A DNA stretch of 64,000 bases from Fistulifera solaris (GCA_030295235.1 AP026123.1:1302001-1366000); one strand, 5' to 3'; numbered from the stretch's first letter, positions 8,735 through 21,494 are shown. Notes: a model not told the origin generated them from the letters alone. Program-made: numbers and translations.

Positions 8735-10367
8735 ATGACTTCTATGGCCTATAATAGCGCCGCTGGGCTTGCAGGAATGCTCAAGGAAGGAACCCGTCAC
8801 TTCAGTCAAGAAGACGACCCTACCAATTCGTCTGTTGTCCTTCGCAACATTTCAGCTTGCCTTGAACTCTCACGAATGCTCAGCACATCGCTTGGTCCGC
8901 AAGGTCGCTGTAAACTTGTCGTCAATCACCTGGAAAAGATAATGGTAACATCCGATTGTGCTGCCATTCTGAAAGAAGTTGAGGTCGAACATCCTGCTGC
9001 AAAATTGTTGGCGTCTGCTTGCAAAAAAGCAAGAGGAGGAATGCGGCGACAATACCAACTTTGTTCTTGCTTTCGCTGGTGAACTTCTCTGGCAAACTGC
9101 TCAGCTTATTGCTAAGATGACTTGGCAACCAGCCCCCGAAATTCTGGCAGGATACCGCCGTGCTTTGGATTTGTGCGAAAGCAAATTCTTTCCTGCTCTA
9201 GTTTGTGACAGTGTCAACGATTTTACTCAGAAAGATCAATTGCTACAACTTCTTCGTCCTGTGCTTGCTTCGAAGCAGTACGGAAGCGAAGGTGTACTGG
9301 CGCCTCTTGTCGTAGACGCTTGCTTGCGCGTCATGAAGAATGGGCGTGTCTCTGTGGAATCCGTTCGCACGGTTAAAATTCCGGGTGCATCCGTCTCCCA
9401 GTCCGTCTTGTTGGACGGATATGCCGCAAAAAGTGGTGTGGAAACAGTTGTGACGTCGGTGGAAAAGGCAAAGATTGCTGTATTTGCATCGGGCTTTGAG
9501 GCTTCTTCGACCGAAGCCAAGGGCACGGTCTTGATGAAGAATGCGGACGACTTGAAAAACTACAACAAATCCGAGGAAGCGAAAATGGAAGAGATTGTGC
9601 GCTCTATTGTAGAGTCCGGCGTCAAGATTGTTGTCACGGGGGGAAATCTTTCGGACATGGCTTTGCACTTCCTCGATCGTCACCAAGTCATGTGTCTTCG
9701 CATCGGTAGCAAGTGGGAATTGCGACGACTTTGTCAAGCGGTTGGCGCCACTGCGTTGGTCCGTTTGGGACCTCCAACGCCAGATGAAATGGGTTACTGT
9801 GATTCGGCAAGGGTTCAAGAAATGGGTGGAAAGCCTGTTACGATCTTCACGAATGCAGAAAGCAAGTTGGCTACGATCGTCCTCCGAGCGAGTACTACCT
9901 CGGTGTTGAACGACCTCGAGCGAGCGGTGGATGACGGAGTACAAGCTGTAGCGCAAGCGGCAAAGGATGGACGTTTCGTGTACGGCGGTGGCGCTGTCGA
10001 GATGGCGCTATCGGTTGCCTTGCAACAAGAAGCCGAGAAAGTACCAGGATTGGAACAGTATGCGCTGGCAGCTTTCGGTAAAGCCCTCGAAGTCATTCCT
10101 CGCACGTTGGCAGAGAATGCGGGATGGGACTCTACTCGCGTCTTGGCGGATCTTCAGAGTGCTCATGCTTCGGTCGCGGAAGGCACCATTTGTGATGTCG
10201 GTGTAGACATAGATCGGTTGGGAGATGACCAAGGCAGCGGAACCATTAGTATGAAGGAGAAAGCGATCTACGATTTGCTAAACACCAAGATGAGTGCGCT
10301 TCGTCAGGCTGTCGACGCGACAGTGACAATTCTAAAGGTCGATCAGATCATCATGAGTAAAGCCTAG
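8735..10367 (+). CDS. CCT8: T-complex protein 1 subunit theta (CCT8)
   Basis: A subunit of the cytosolic chaperonin TRiC/CCT, which folds actin, tubulin and WD40 proteins. The chain aligns from end to end with CCT theta. Landmarks are ACLELSRMLSTSLGPQGRCK, EVEHPAAKLLAS, ECGDNTNFVLAFAGELL, SKQYG, TETKGTVL-like TEAKGTVLMK, VVVTGG, SKWELRRLCQAVGATALVRL, EMGYCDS, VLRAST, ERAVDDGVQ, VYGGGAVE, PGLEQYALAAFGKALEVIPRTLAENAG and VDQIIMSKA. The chaperonin GDGT motif reads GDNT here. The frame changes in the A6 run 9023-9028: with five A the product reads ACKKQEEECGDNTN and is 543 aa, the family length. No splice sites lie there, so a sequencing slip is likely. The usual charged C-terminal tail after the VDQIIM motif is missing. 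Confidence 0.93.
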
Positions 10368-10486
10368 CGGCGGCCCTAAAATGTAAAAAGAACTGCATTA
10401 CTGAGAAAACTGGCGCTTTATGTAGAATACTATCAATAAAAAGTATGCCAAAATCTGGTTGTGAGGCTTGGAAGTAAATTGTGAGT

Positions 10487-10792
10487 TTATTGTGGTAGAG
10501 TTTGATAAGAGATATCGTGCGGCTCATCGTGATCGGCTGCTACCGACATGATGTTCAGTGCTGCATCCAAAACGTTTAGCAATTCCTGTTGCCTAGCTGC
10601 TGAAGTACGAACTCTACCAGTGCTTTCCGGCGTGAGTTGAAGATTAGCACGCTGCCGTGCATCGAAAGAAGTGCGCTCTTTCCCACGCTGCATCAAAGCA
10701 TGAAGGCTGTCATTGGTAAAGCTGGCTCCGATTCGTGGCTCGGAAGCTGCGTCAAAGTAAGCGGAGTTGGGACAGGATGTTGCGGACTGCAT
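10487..10792 (-). CDS. hypothetical small protein
   Basis: About 101 aa from ATG 10792 to a stop at 10487. It is hydrophilic, with a central basic part (RGKERTSFDARQRANLQ) and a helical C-terminus (QQELLNVLDAALNIMSVAAD). It has no signal peptide and no domain I recognise. It converges with CCT8, 120 bp away. It may be real, because its amino-acid use is even and its length fits the gap, but there is no independent support. Confidence 0.4.
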   Translation of the reverse strand: MQSATSCPNSAYFDAASEPRIGASFTNDSLHALMQRGKERTSFDARQRANLQLTPESTGRVRTSAARQQELLNVLDAALNIMSVAADHDEPHDISYQTLPQ

Positions 10793-11548
10793 GATACTCA
10801 AAAAGAACGGTATGATGAGGATGCCAAGGTCAAGGAAAGGCGGTAAAAGCGAAGTTAAATGCGGTGATGTTTCGGCCGATGAGTTATACTAGTAAGTTAT
10901 AAGCTGTAGGTTTTGGCGGGTTTGATGGATGAAACGAGAAACATTTTTGTCGTTTGTCGCGGTTGGAGCTTTGGGTATTGGTTGTTGGTTTTCAATTTGC
11001 ACAACAACATTTCGCATAATGTTTTGAAGTCTTCAACGTGGACAGTGCACACTTCACAGATCTCATACGCGCTGTACATTTCTATCATATAGCCCAGTAC
11101 CTTGGAAAGGAATCATAAGTAAAGCTTTTCGGAATAATAAAGTGTCGGCTGTTGAAATGACAGATGACAGTCGAAAATTCGAGACGTTTACTTTTGTGTG
11201 TGAAAGTGAAACTCCGACAAAATGACCAATGACACTTTCTTACGTCACACACTATGTCATACTGTACCTCTACTGACGGTCTTTTGACGCCACGCGCACA
11301 CGCCACAACCCACAACCCACAACCCATAACCCAAGACCCATACAAGTACAGTACACATAAAAATTAACAGTCGATAGTCTACTTGTAGTACGTACGTCGA
11401 TCGTCAACGTCTGTACCTCCTTCCGTTGTCACCACAGACAAGGGCTAACCGCTAACCGACAACCAACAACCAAAAGCGAGAAAAAAACAAAACGAGAGGA
11501 AGAACAATTACATTTGATTGCGCCTTTCTGTCAAAACAAAACACAACA
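10793..11548. other. intergenic region with short direct repeats
   Basis: No convincing coding frame. Near 11300-11340 there is a run of ACAACCC/ATAACCC units on the plus strand, a minor tandem repeat. The last 100 bp before the helicase start are A-rich (CCGACAACCAACAACC and AAAAACAAAACGAG), as expected of a 5' untranslated leader. Confidence 0.4.
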
Positions 11549-13884
11549 ATGGAAGATTTACTGAAGGAAGGCGATGCTTTTTCTCTGAATATAGTCGCTA
11601 CACCGGCTGCGCCGAAACAAACAGTGGCGAAGAAGAAACCAAAAAACAACAAGTACGAGCGTAGAAGAGCTCGGGCTGCTCGTGCACGTGGTGAAACAAA
11701 CAAAGAGTCTCGTGGAACGACAATTGAGGCACCGGTTACAGGAGAGCAAAAGAATGTAGTCGAGACTGAGGAAAACGATAACGAACCTGAATTAATCGAA
11801 TCTGAGTCCGATGACAACGAAAGTGCAGTGGACTTGCATGGAGATCATGCTATTGTTCCGCAAGAAAAAGCTGTTCAAAAGCGCGATAGTCTTCAGGACC
11901 CCGAGGAACGAGCAAAATATATGGCTGAATTTCATGCTCGTCCATTGGAGCTTGACCGAAGGTTTGGAGCGACCGCAAAACCAGTTATAACATCGAAAGA
12001 CTCGTCGCATCTTTTTGCTACGTCTGCTGAATGGCCCGCCAATCTATTGCATCCGCGTCTTCTCAATACGTTAAAGACATCGGGATGGACTCGTCCGACT
12101 ACAATACAAGCAAGGGCCATGCCTTCCTTTTTTAGTAAAGACGACAATGTACTGATTCATTCTGAAACGGGGTCTGGGAAAACGTTGGCGTTTTTTATCC
12201 CCATATTGAGCCATTTGGCTTCGAAAGATCAAAAAGTGCGTTGCGAAGGGACTCGTTGTGTTATTCTTTGCCCGACACGTGAGCTGGCTGTTCAGACTTT
12301 TGATCTTGTGGAGACTCTTTCGAGCAAGACATTCAACTGGATTGTGTGCGGTCAACTGCTTGGTGAGGAAAAGCGCAAGTCTGAAAAGGCGCGAATTCGG
12401 AAAGGTCTTAGTGTCATTGTGGCGACGCCGGGCCGTTTTCTGGACCATTTGACGCGTACGGAATGTTTACTGCCTGCTCTTACCTCAAAAGGCCCGCTGG
12501 AGTGGTTAGTGCTCGATGAAGCGGATCGCCTTCTAGACATGGGTCTTGGTGAACAAGTAAAAAGTATTTTTGATCGTGTTCAACAAGAAGCTAAATCAAA
12601 AACATGGCGCTGTGTTTTAGTATCGGCAACGGTAACAGCCGGTGTGGAGGAATTGGCGCAAAAAACTTTGTCGGGGAAAAGTGAGAATTGGGTTCGAATT
12701 CGTGCGAGTGAAGTCGACAAGGCGACTCTTGTATCGACGGGAAAGGATGAAGGCGCTGGTGAGGAGGCTTTAGTGAGTTCTACACCGAGGCAACTGGCAC
12801 ATCATCATGTTACAGTCACGGCGAAATTACGACTTGCGGCGTTAATCGCATTCCTTGTACCACGACGAAAAGAGAGAACGATTGTGTTTATGAGCACCTG
12901 TGCCTCTGTGGATTTTCACCATGCTCTGCTTACAAAAATGAAATCCCTTTTGGAGATGATTCTTTGGGAGTTTTTGGGTCCGACTGCAACATTTTAAAGT
13001 TACATGGAAACGTTCTACACAGTGAACGTCAGCACGTCCTCAAGCGGTTCTTGAAGGAGAACCAAGGAGCAATACTCCTTGCGACGGATGTAGCCGCCCG
13101 TGGCTTGAACCTTCCAAATGTTGATTGGACTGTTCAATATGATCCACCGAGCGAAGTATCTGACTATGTTCATCGGGCTGGGCGCGTTGCGCGTGCCGGT
13201 AAGGCAGGTAACTCCCTGATCTTCTTATTACCTTCTGAGAAACTGTTTCTTGAAGTGTTAAAGCGACAGGGTATAAAGAATATGAACGCATTGTCTCTTA
13301 CAGAAACTCTCAACGTTGCTGCGAAATGCTGCCCTGATTTAACATCCAGTGGAATGCGCCGATCCAGTGGCGGTCTGGGGAATACGGGTAAAGGAAGTTC
13401 TAGCAGTCGGTTGGGAGAAGCGTTCTGTTGGGAAATGCAGCATCGTCTTGAGGAATGCGTGAATGACGATCAGAATCAACCAAAAAAGTCCTCGTCTTTA
13501 GCTTCGAAGAAACGAAAGAAGACGCAAGAAGATGAGAAAACACCTGAGACGCTCTTGGACATTGCTAAAAATGCCTTCATCTCCCATCTGCGTGCCTATC
13601 CGACGCGTGAAAAGGTCGTCCGACAAATCTTTGCTGCAAAGTCATTGCATCTTGGTCATGTGGCGCGATCCTTTGGATTGAAAGAACCCCCTTCGCGTAT
13701 TTCGAACAAGAAGAGGAAAGTGTCACCACCAGTTGATCCACGGAAAAACAATGCCGCCTTTGATTTTAAAGCGAGTCAAGTTGTATCTGAGTCGTCGAAA
13801 AGCTCCAAAGGAAAGGCGACACCGAAAAGTGTCCTTCTGGAGAACGCGAGTAGATTAGAGAAGAATGGTATGGATGCTTTGTAA
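11549..13884 (+). CDS. DBP7: DEAD-box ATP-dependent RNA helicase, DBP7/DDX31 type
   Basis: A nucleolar helicase for 60S ribosomal subunit assembly, about 778 aa. After a basic and acidic N-terminus the motifs follow in order: TTIQARAMP, motif I SETGSGKT, Ia PTRELAVQ, Ib ATPGRFLDH, motif II LDEADRLLDMG, motif III VSATV, motif IV TIVFMSTCASVDF, motif V LLATDVAARGLNLP and motif VI YVHRAGRVARAG. The IQARAMP and LNLP..DW.VQYDPP variants and the long basic C-terminus with a DUF4217-like block (FISHLRAYPTREK) point to DBP7/DDX31. The frame changes in the A5 run 12934-12938: one more A gives LLTKNEIPFGDDSLGVFGSD and joins motif IV to motif V. A sequencing slip is likely. Confidence 0.92.
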
Positions 13885-14372
13885 GATAACAAAACACTAT
13901 AAAAGGTGTATATGCTACTTTGTTGCTAATCAAAGGAAAACTTGTAGTTTTTGGCAAACTGGGGTCTAAACTAAGCGCCAACAATGATTATTCTAAGATG
14001 ATTCATTTCGTTTGGTTGTTAGTCGCGAGTGGACCGTGACTGCAAGAAATGGGCGTGTTTCTTTTTTTGCGACGCAGTAAAATGCGGAAAACTGATAAGG
14101 AGATACTATGACGAAGAAGATCGAACTAACAATAGAAAGACTTCACAATCATTTATCATTTTGTATTTAATGATTGCTGATAACTCTGGAACGTTCTTGC
14201 AGCACTTGCCTCGTTTTGAGCTCGCTGATGAGAAAATGCAGTCGCGGGCGCCTGTGAGCATCCTGCCGTTTCCGAGCGCAGGATCCCTCGAGAAACCCGC
14301 CCGCAGTTTTTTTGAGCGACGCTTCCCTCATAATTCAATGCTGCAGTTCAACACTTCAATATCATATTCAGA
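13885..14372. other. intergenic region, nothing recognised
   Basis: The downstream part of the helicase gene and the upstream part of the DUF285 gene. Small frames here show no sign of coding. No repeat was found. Confidence 0.4.
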
Positions 14373-17324
14373 ATGATTCTTCTCCTCCTTTCCTTTCTCT
14401 TCATTGTCTCGGCAGCGGCTGCTGACAATAAGGCGTGCTTCACGAGCAACACCGAACTCCGCCAAGCGGTCCGGTCGTACGTGGGGGATCCTTCTCCGGA
14501 GAATGAAGTCGCGGAGAAGTACGGCTGGCCGATGGGTGTCTGGTGTGTCGATGCGATTCAAGACTTTTCGAATGTTTTCACAACGATGCGTACCTTCAAT
14601 GACGATCTCTCGGGTTGGAACATGTCGGCGGCAACTTCGCTCTATCGCATGTTCGATCGCGCCGAGCGCTTCAATCAGGATCTATCCAGTTGGGGTGAGT
14701 CTATGATACCAGGAACTTTCATTGCTGTGATTATCGAAAGGTTTCTCAAACGTGTTTCTTGTTTATTACATAAAAGACGTCTCCAATGTGAAGAACATGA
14801 TTGGGCTTTTCGATGGAGCGCGAGAATTCAATCAGGATCTTTCAACATGGATGACGTCTCGAGTGACGAGTTTGGGTACGGCGTTTCGTGGTGCAACAAA
14901 GTTCCTTGGCAACGGATTGTCGGGATGGGATGTCGGGCGCGTGACGAGCTTTGGATCCTGTTTTCATAGTGCCACTTCATTCAATGGCAACATTAGCTCG
15001 TGGGATGTTTCCCGCAGCACATATTTCAATCACATGTTTATTCGCGCCTCATCTTTTCAGCAAGACTTGTCGGCGTGGGATGTCTCTTCTGGTACTGATT
15101 TCAAAGCGATGTTCCATGGTGCTCGCCTCTTCAACTCTGATATCTCCCGTTGGAACGTCGGCAACGGTTTGTACTTCAGCTACATGTTTGAAGACAACGT
15201 GGCATTCAACGTCGATATTAGCTCCTGGGATGTCAGTAAAGCGATCGAAATGCGCTTAATGTTCGAAAAGGCGTCGTCATTTCAGGTAGATCTCTGTGCT
15301 TGGGCGCCGAAATTGCTGGGACGGAGTGTGAGGTTCGAAGACATGTTTACGGGCAGTGGTTGCCCCAGTCAGACCTATCCCATGTCTACGACTACAGCTG
15401 TGGGACCTCTTTGCTACTACTGCAGTGACATGCCATGTGATGATGATCATTCTGATTCGGAATGTCAGTGCTTTTCGCCCGATGGTTCTCTGCAACGCGC
15501 GGTGGCAGACTACATTCGCGACAGCAGCCCGTTTTCTGCTGTCGCGCATACGTACGGGTCCGTCATCGGGGATTGGTGTACACATAATGTGACTTCCTTT
15601 GATTACCTCTTTGATCGTGTGGTGACTTTCAATGAGGATATATCGAAGTGGACGACGGACATGGTGACGAGCATGGTAAGTTTATCGATCATTTTGTACT
15701 GGAACGGTTCCCGTATGTGTATGTACTCATCATTACTGCTCATTTCCAGGTGGGTGTGTTTCGTGGCGCGGCATCTTTTAACATGGACTTGAAATGGAAC
15801 TTGTCCAACGTCGAAACTATCGCCAATATGTTTGAGGGGGCGGCTGCATTTAATCGAGACGTCGGATCATGGGATACGTCGAACATCATGGATGCTTAAA
15901 GATCATTTGCGGCAGCAACGTCCTTCACTGGCGGTTCCATATCTTTATGGGACGTTACAGGTATGGTCCATGTAGATGAGATGTTCGCCGGTGCGTCAGC
16001 CTTAAACGGAGACCTGAGCAGTTGGAAGTTAGCGAATGCCAAATCGCTTCGTCGTATGTTTGCCGGGGCTACTTCCTTTCGTCAAAATCTTTGCAAGTGG
16101 AGCAAGCAAATGTTCTTGAACGAACCAGTAGTAAAGGATATGTTCATCGAGTCTGGTTGCCCTTCAACAGCGGATCCATTCGTCACAGTGAGGGACGTTG
16201 GACCACTTTGTCACTACTGCTCAGAGCTTCCGTGCAATGAGGTGACATGCCTCCCACTCTTACATGGAAATGAATTACGGCGTGCAATCGCAGCATATCG
16301 ACTTGATTCTAGCAGATACACCGCTGTTGCCTCTACTTATGGGCATCCGATCGGAAAATGGAACACGTCGCAACTACATGATTTTCGGTATGCATTTTTC
16401 AACGACTACAGCTTTACGGAAGATATCAGCGAATGGGACACCTCTAGCGCCATATCTATGGTATCGATGTTTAATGGGGCGACTTATTTTCGTGGCGACA
16501 TTTCGGGATGGGATGTCTCTCGCGTGATATACACATCGGACATGTTCAAGAATGCAGAGTGGTTCGACCAAGATATTTCGATGTGGAATCTGACTAATAT
16601 CCATTACGCTGATCGGATGTTTTATGGTGCAACAAGATTTAATCAGAACCTATGCGAATGGCGCAGTCGCTTTCTCTTTAACGAGACGCGTCGTGTGGAT
16701 GAAATATTTTCCTATTCGGGCTGTCCTAACAAGTCCTCACCCCTCGGGATAGGTGTGGGGCCTTACTGCCATGAATGCCCGCTCAGTTCTCCCACTTCCG
16801 ACCCGATTAGCCCATCGATATCTCCGACGTCGTCTATCGACAATGTTCCTACGAGCTCTTCGACATATCTTCCGACGACAACTCAATCCTTGCTTCCGAT
16901 TATATCACCAACAAAGATGCCTACACATAATCCGTCTATGCAGCCGTTTATGACCCATATTTCTTCTGAATCAGACGTGCCGTCAACCTTGCCAACTCTT
17001 TTATCTATGACGCCCGTCTTTCCAAAGTCAGACGTCCCGTCGGGCTTTCCGACTGTTTCTATCACTTCTGATTCTCCAACCAAGATTCCTTCGAAAGCAG
17101 ATAATCACGTTGCAAGCGTGAATCCAACATCAGAATCATCCGCATTTCCGACTTTGGGCCAGTATGCACCTTATGTTTTGATCGGAGGGTCCTCGCCCTT
17201 GGGAAGCCAAACGCTATCTCCGTCGATGAAGCCAACTTCAGCAACTCCCAGTGGGGCGTCACGCTGTGTTTCACTTAGCCCGTTCCAATTCATCCTATGC
17301 ATTTGGGCCAAGATCAAGAACTGA
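14373..17324 (+). CDS. secreted BspA/DUF285 repeat protein, three modules, with an in-frame TAA
   Basis: Three exons (14373-14694, 14777-15675, 15750-17324) with introns of 82 and 74 bp, both GT-AG. A signal peptide covers residues 1-17. Three modules follow. Each opens with a cap of about 45 residues (ELRQAV..Y...S.....VA..YG..IG.W), continues with DUF285 repeats (MF..A..FN.DISSWDVS) and closes with GPxCxYCSxxPC or GPYCHEC. Then comes a Ser/Thr/Pro-rich stretch of about 170 residues, mucin-like and probably O-glycosylated, ending in a short hydrophobic tail (FQFILCIWA). It is likely a cell-surface or secreted adhesion protein. A TAA at 15897-15899 (MDA*RSFAAATSF) interrupts module 2 in frame, and the repeats go on after it undisturbed. 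It could be a real nonsense allele or a base error. Confidence 0.8.
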
Positions 17325-17528
17325 TGTGAGCTTTCTCGTCGGACCGCACTTACAAGAAAAGTTTTCGTTGTGCACTGCTAAGCTCTTTTTTGAGTGTGTA
17401 TTGTGGATAACACTAATAGTGCTCATAGTATATCATGACAGATATTGACATTAGTATTTTATTATGAAAGCCCAACAACGGCTTCCAGTATTTCTTTATT
17501 GCTGGAGACAACCGCTTCGTCCTGGCCT

Positions 17529-20500
17529 TCAAAAATCCAAAGCATCGTAGATATTCACAATCTTATAAGCCGTGGCTTCGTCAACCTCAAGACCCAAGTC
17601 GCCTCCAGTGAAAGCACCATATCGTACCAATTCTTTGATCAGGTCAACTGCATTTTCTTCTCGTCCGCGCAAAATTTCGCCGCTGACTAATCCCAAAGCA
17701 TTTTTTGATAGACGCACAAGAAGAGCTTCAAACATGGATTCACATTCCTCTGCATCGATCCCCAAAGACTCTTGAATTTCAAGAAGAATATCGGCGTTAT
17801 CGGCTACTATTTCCCCACTCTTTAAACCAGGGGTAATTTCAGACTCGAACATCCGTGCCAGGCGACTTTTCGAAACGCCTACGTCAGACTGGATGTCCAT
17901 GCCCATTGAGTTACACTTCTCGCGGAACGCTTTAATACCAGCTGGCGAAGGATTATCCATCAGCACGTTGATTTCTTCAGAAAGAAGCTTTTTCTGTGTT
18001 TGCGCGAGCATTTTTTCGCTTTGCTCGGACGTCAAGCCGAGCTTCATTTGAATATTGGCCAGAACCATCATGTCTTGTTGATCCATGGATCCTTTGGTCT
18101 TCATAGCGTTTGACACAAGATTGTCGTAAACTGTACTTCCGATTGTATTGTTAATCTCATCAATCTTGTCATTTGTCAGGCCAAGAATACCAGCAAAAAA
18201 CTCTCGGTTTTCTTCGTATCGCTTGGCATTGGGGCCTTGTGTGGTGAAGCTACTTACAACAAACTGACGGTAAAGCAACTCAGCCATTTGTTGGTCAATT
18301 GCGCCAAGTCCGAGAGCTGTAATAGGGTAGACCATCTTAACATCCGGAACTTCTTCGGCGAAAAGCTCACCGTCTTCTCCCTTCTTTTCTACCGTTTTCA
18401 TACCGACCTCTTCCATCGTAGCAATGTCGTTTTCCTTGTAGAAGTCAATCAGTTCCATTATGTCGCTCATAATATTAACTTCAGCTCCCAATCCCAACAC
18501 ACCATCTGCACCTTTGCCAGACTGAAAAACGTCTTCGCCCATGTCTTTCCCACGACGTTCAGAAAGCTGCTGTTGTGACAGGAGAGTTCGTTCCATCTCA
18601 CTACCGATCCACTCAACTTTGGGCTTCATTTTTTCCTTGATGGCCTCCAAAAACAACGTTTTTGTATTTTGCTCTGATACGCTCAAGCGTTCCTTCAGTT
18701 CATCCAACGATTCGCGAACCTCAGGGCGAATGACCCCCGTTGTCCCCATTGCTTCCAAAACTGCCTTTTTGTAAACATAGCCAAAGTGTTCCATATGAGC
18801 GGGGTACGTTTCCTCTACTTCCAGATGGAAGATTTCACGGAGAGACTCGAGGGCCTTGAACAAGGCCTTCGTGGGAACACCGCCAGGGGATTTACTGCTA
18901 ATGATTTCGACCGCTTTGCTGTAAAACGAGGCTCCAGATTCCCGTAAATAGTCTTGAGAGAGACGGTAATTTGCCATCAAATCGTCGATTTCTTTTTTCA
19001 TGTTCTCTACCAACTCTTCCGTGTAATCGGCAGTGATCTCAAGCATCGCGCGATTCAAAGTCTTTTGTAGTTGCGGTCCGAAGGCAGCTCTGGCCTCGAT
19101 CTCAGCCTGTTGATCAGTGATTCCGAGAAGTCCTTTGACCTCACCAATCTGTTCGAATATTTCGTCAGTGAGCCGACCTTCTGGTGCTTTTTCGTACAGA
19201 GCGCCCTACAAAGATACGGTAGAGCTTTATTCTTTCTTCTGTTGATAAGAAACCATTTGCTGACTGCTTATTCCAAGGGTTGCAAAACGTTTCGTCAAAG
19301 TTGGCATTGAACTCTTCTCCCCATCCAGACTTCTTCAAAATGGCGACCAAGGCACTTTTCGATTCAAGAGCGTCCAAAAGGTGATCGTATGTCGCTGCCT
19401 CGTTATTCACTTTGGCAAATCGATTCGTCTCCTCTAATGGGCCGCCAAGAGCCTGCATCACCATCGACGAGATAAGAGCCTTAGTCGAGTCTTCATGCAT
19501 CAACAGTTCCTCACGACGCTTCTCCATAATATTCCAGGCTTCTTCGGGAGTCTTGTTTTTGGTCAGCACATCCTTCATAGCGGCCAAGGCGGTAGTTTGG
19601 TAGAGAGGGGAAGCTTCACTGATAATTTCGTAATCCATATCCGTTTCCGAGAGACCCAAAATGTCACGTAGCAAATCCAACTGGAAATGGGTTGAAAAAT
19701 GAGTATCGTTCGCATCACATCCAGGAACAGAATAACAGCCATAACTTACTCGATTCAACGCCTCGTCGGAAAATTTCAACGACGAAAGATCCAACGGCAT
19801 TTCATCTTCTTCTTCATCCTCGTCGTCATCGTTCATTTTGCGTTCCGGTAAACCCAAACAGACTCGCACCTCTTGATTGAAAGTAAAGACGTGCATATCC
19901 GCAGCTACTTCTTCTTTAATTCCCAGTGTTTCACGTGCTCGCTTGAGCATATCCGAAGAAACAGCATTCGTTCCTAGCTTACTTCGCGTCGATTGAAGGG
20001 CACGGTGGTAAAACGGTTCCACAACATTCGCCACTCGCTCCATGGCCACCGGCAGAGTGAGACCCACCGCCTTGGCCACTCGCGTCATTTCGAAATTGAA
20101 CGCCTGCGGCGAATCTTCCGACAACGCCCGTTCCGTGAGAAACAAGAGTTTGTCCATCGCCATGCGGTCGGGGTGTTTCGGATCTTCCAACTCTTCCGTG
20201 GGTGTGAAGAGACACGTCTGTCGGTACCATTCCGCGGCCGCCGTCGCGTGCGCTTCTCCCACCGCCATGTTTTCCAACGAAAGAGCCTGTTTCAACTTTT
20301 GCAACTCCTTGATTTCCGATGTCTTCGCCGTCGGTTGAAATTTGACCATCCCATGCAGGTAACTGGCATAGATTTCGGTACACAGCACTTCCAAGTCCTC
20401 GTCGGACAAACCGAACGAATCTTGCACGGCCCGTACCGCGGCTTGCGTCGTGGCCACATCGTCCAGTCCGGCATCGACAATGGCCTGCGCGAGAGCCGGC

Positions 20501-20934
20501 TTGGCGCCCGATTGTGTGAGAACATCGAGACGCGATTTGCCCACGGCACCCGCAATGCCAGTGACCAAGGCACCGGCGGCATGCGCCGCAATGCGACGGC
20601 TCGGTACTAAACCGAATCCCAACAAGGCCGAAACGGGGATGCTGGCGTATCCGGCCAACTTAAATAAGTTGGGTGATTGGCGTATTTGTTTTCCGAGAAA
20701 GATGGTTTGATCGGCTTTTTCCGTGAGTTCTTGTAATTCTTCCATTCCTCCGGATGTTTCGACCAACATGGAGAGTGACGCGGCCGTGCGTGCTTTCGAA
20801 GAGAAAGAAAATGAAGTCGTGGTTGCACGAGACACGAAGGACGACGTGCCGATGGCTTTCTTCGGTACAAAGGCCGTGTAGGCTTCGCTGTTGGTTGCCA
20901 ACAGCAAAAAGGCGGACACGCCTGTAAACTTCAT
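17529..20934 (-). CDS. TIC110: plastid import protein Tic110
   Basis: About 1,111 aa once the frames are joined. The start ATG 20934 gives a signal peptide followed by EAYTAFVP, an AFxP-like plastid motif. A hydrophobic pair of helices at about residues 110-155 (SIPVSALLGFGL, AAGALVTGIAGAVG) would anchor it in the inner envelope. The rest is helical repeats typical of Tic110 (LGLSETDMDYEI, LGLTSEQSEKM, LGIDAEECESMFE), thought to form the stromal scaffold that recruits chaperones during import. A 69-bp intron, 19681-19749, has GTAAGT and TTTCCAG ends, is a multiple of three and has no stop. The frame changes in the C3 run 19204-19206: one base fewer gives YRIFVGALYEKAPEGRLTDE. The gene is divergent from plastid enolase across 560 bp. 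Confidence 0.88.
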
Positions 20935-21494
20935 GATTTACCCTTCCTGTTGATTCAAAGAGGAGCTAAGGTGTGCTCGTTATTTCGAGCGATGCTATTT
21001 ATTAGACAACAAGAAAAGAGAGTGTCTTGTTGCCTTGAAAGAACGATTTGGGTTGTTGATTGATTGTCAAAGGTTCAACTTGTCGCTTGCGACCTACGTA
21101 TCTCCAGGTGGAAGATCCTTTGGCTTTGAGAACCACGCGTTTTCTCCATCCACCGAATGTCTCAGTCACGGTCGAAACAAGACCAATTAATTGAAAATCG
21201 CACCAGCACTCGACCGTCTAGGTAAGTTGAACACGTACGTATCCGCCAAAAATCTCCCCCCAGACGATGTGACGTCTATGTTTCCTGTACAAACTCGTTC
21301 TTTTAATAGACATTCTGTTATCTGTGTGACATTCACATCGCTACGTAGCGTCGAGTGATGTCTGCGATTTTTTCATTCAAGATCCGACTTCGTGTAGTTT
21401 CGTATCCTGTTGCAACGACACTTTCTCTTATTTCGTCGATCGTTTGATCGCCATCATCGTCTACCCACTTCTTGGAATACTGCAAAGCTTCAAA
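20935..21494. promoter_or_regulatory. divergent promoter region of Tic110 and plastid enolase
   Basis: 560 bp between two start codons that face away from each other, so both promoters must lie here or overlap. No TATA box stands out. A minus-strand frame at 21333-21641 overlaps enolase exon 1 and looks like chance. Both products go to the plastid, so shared control is possible (inference). Confidence 0.5.

Noticed and set aside
9243-9956. 237-codon minus-strand frame opposite CCT8
   Set aside because: A shadow of CCT8; no domain, and the plus strand matches the family from end to end.
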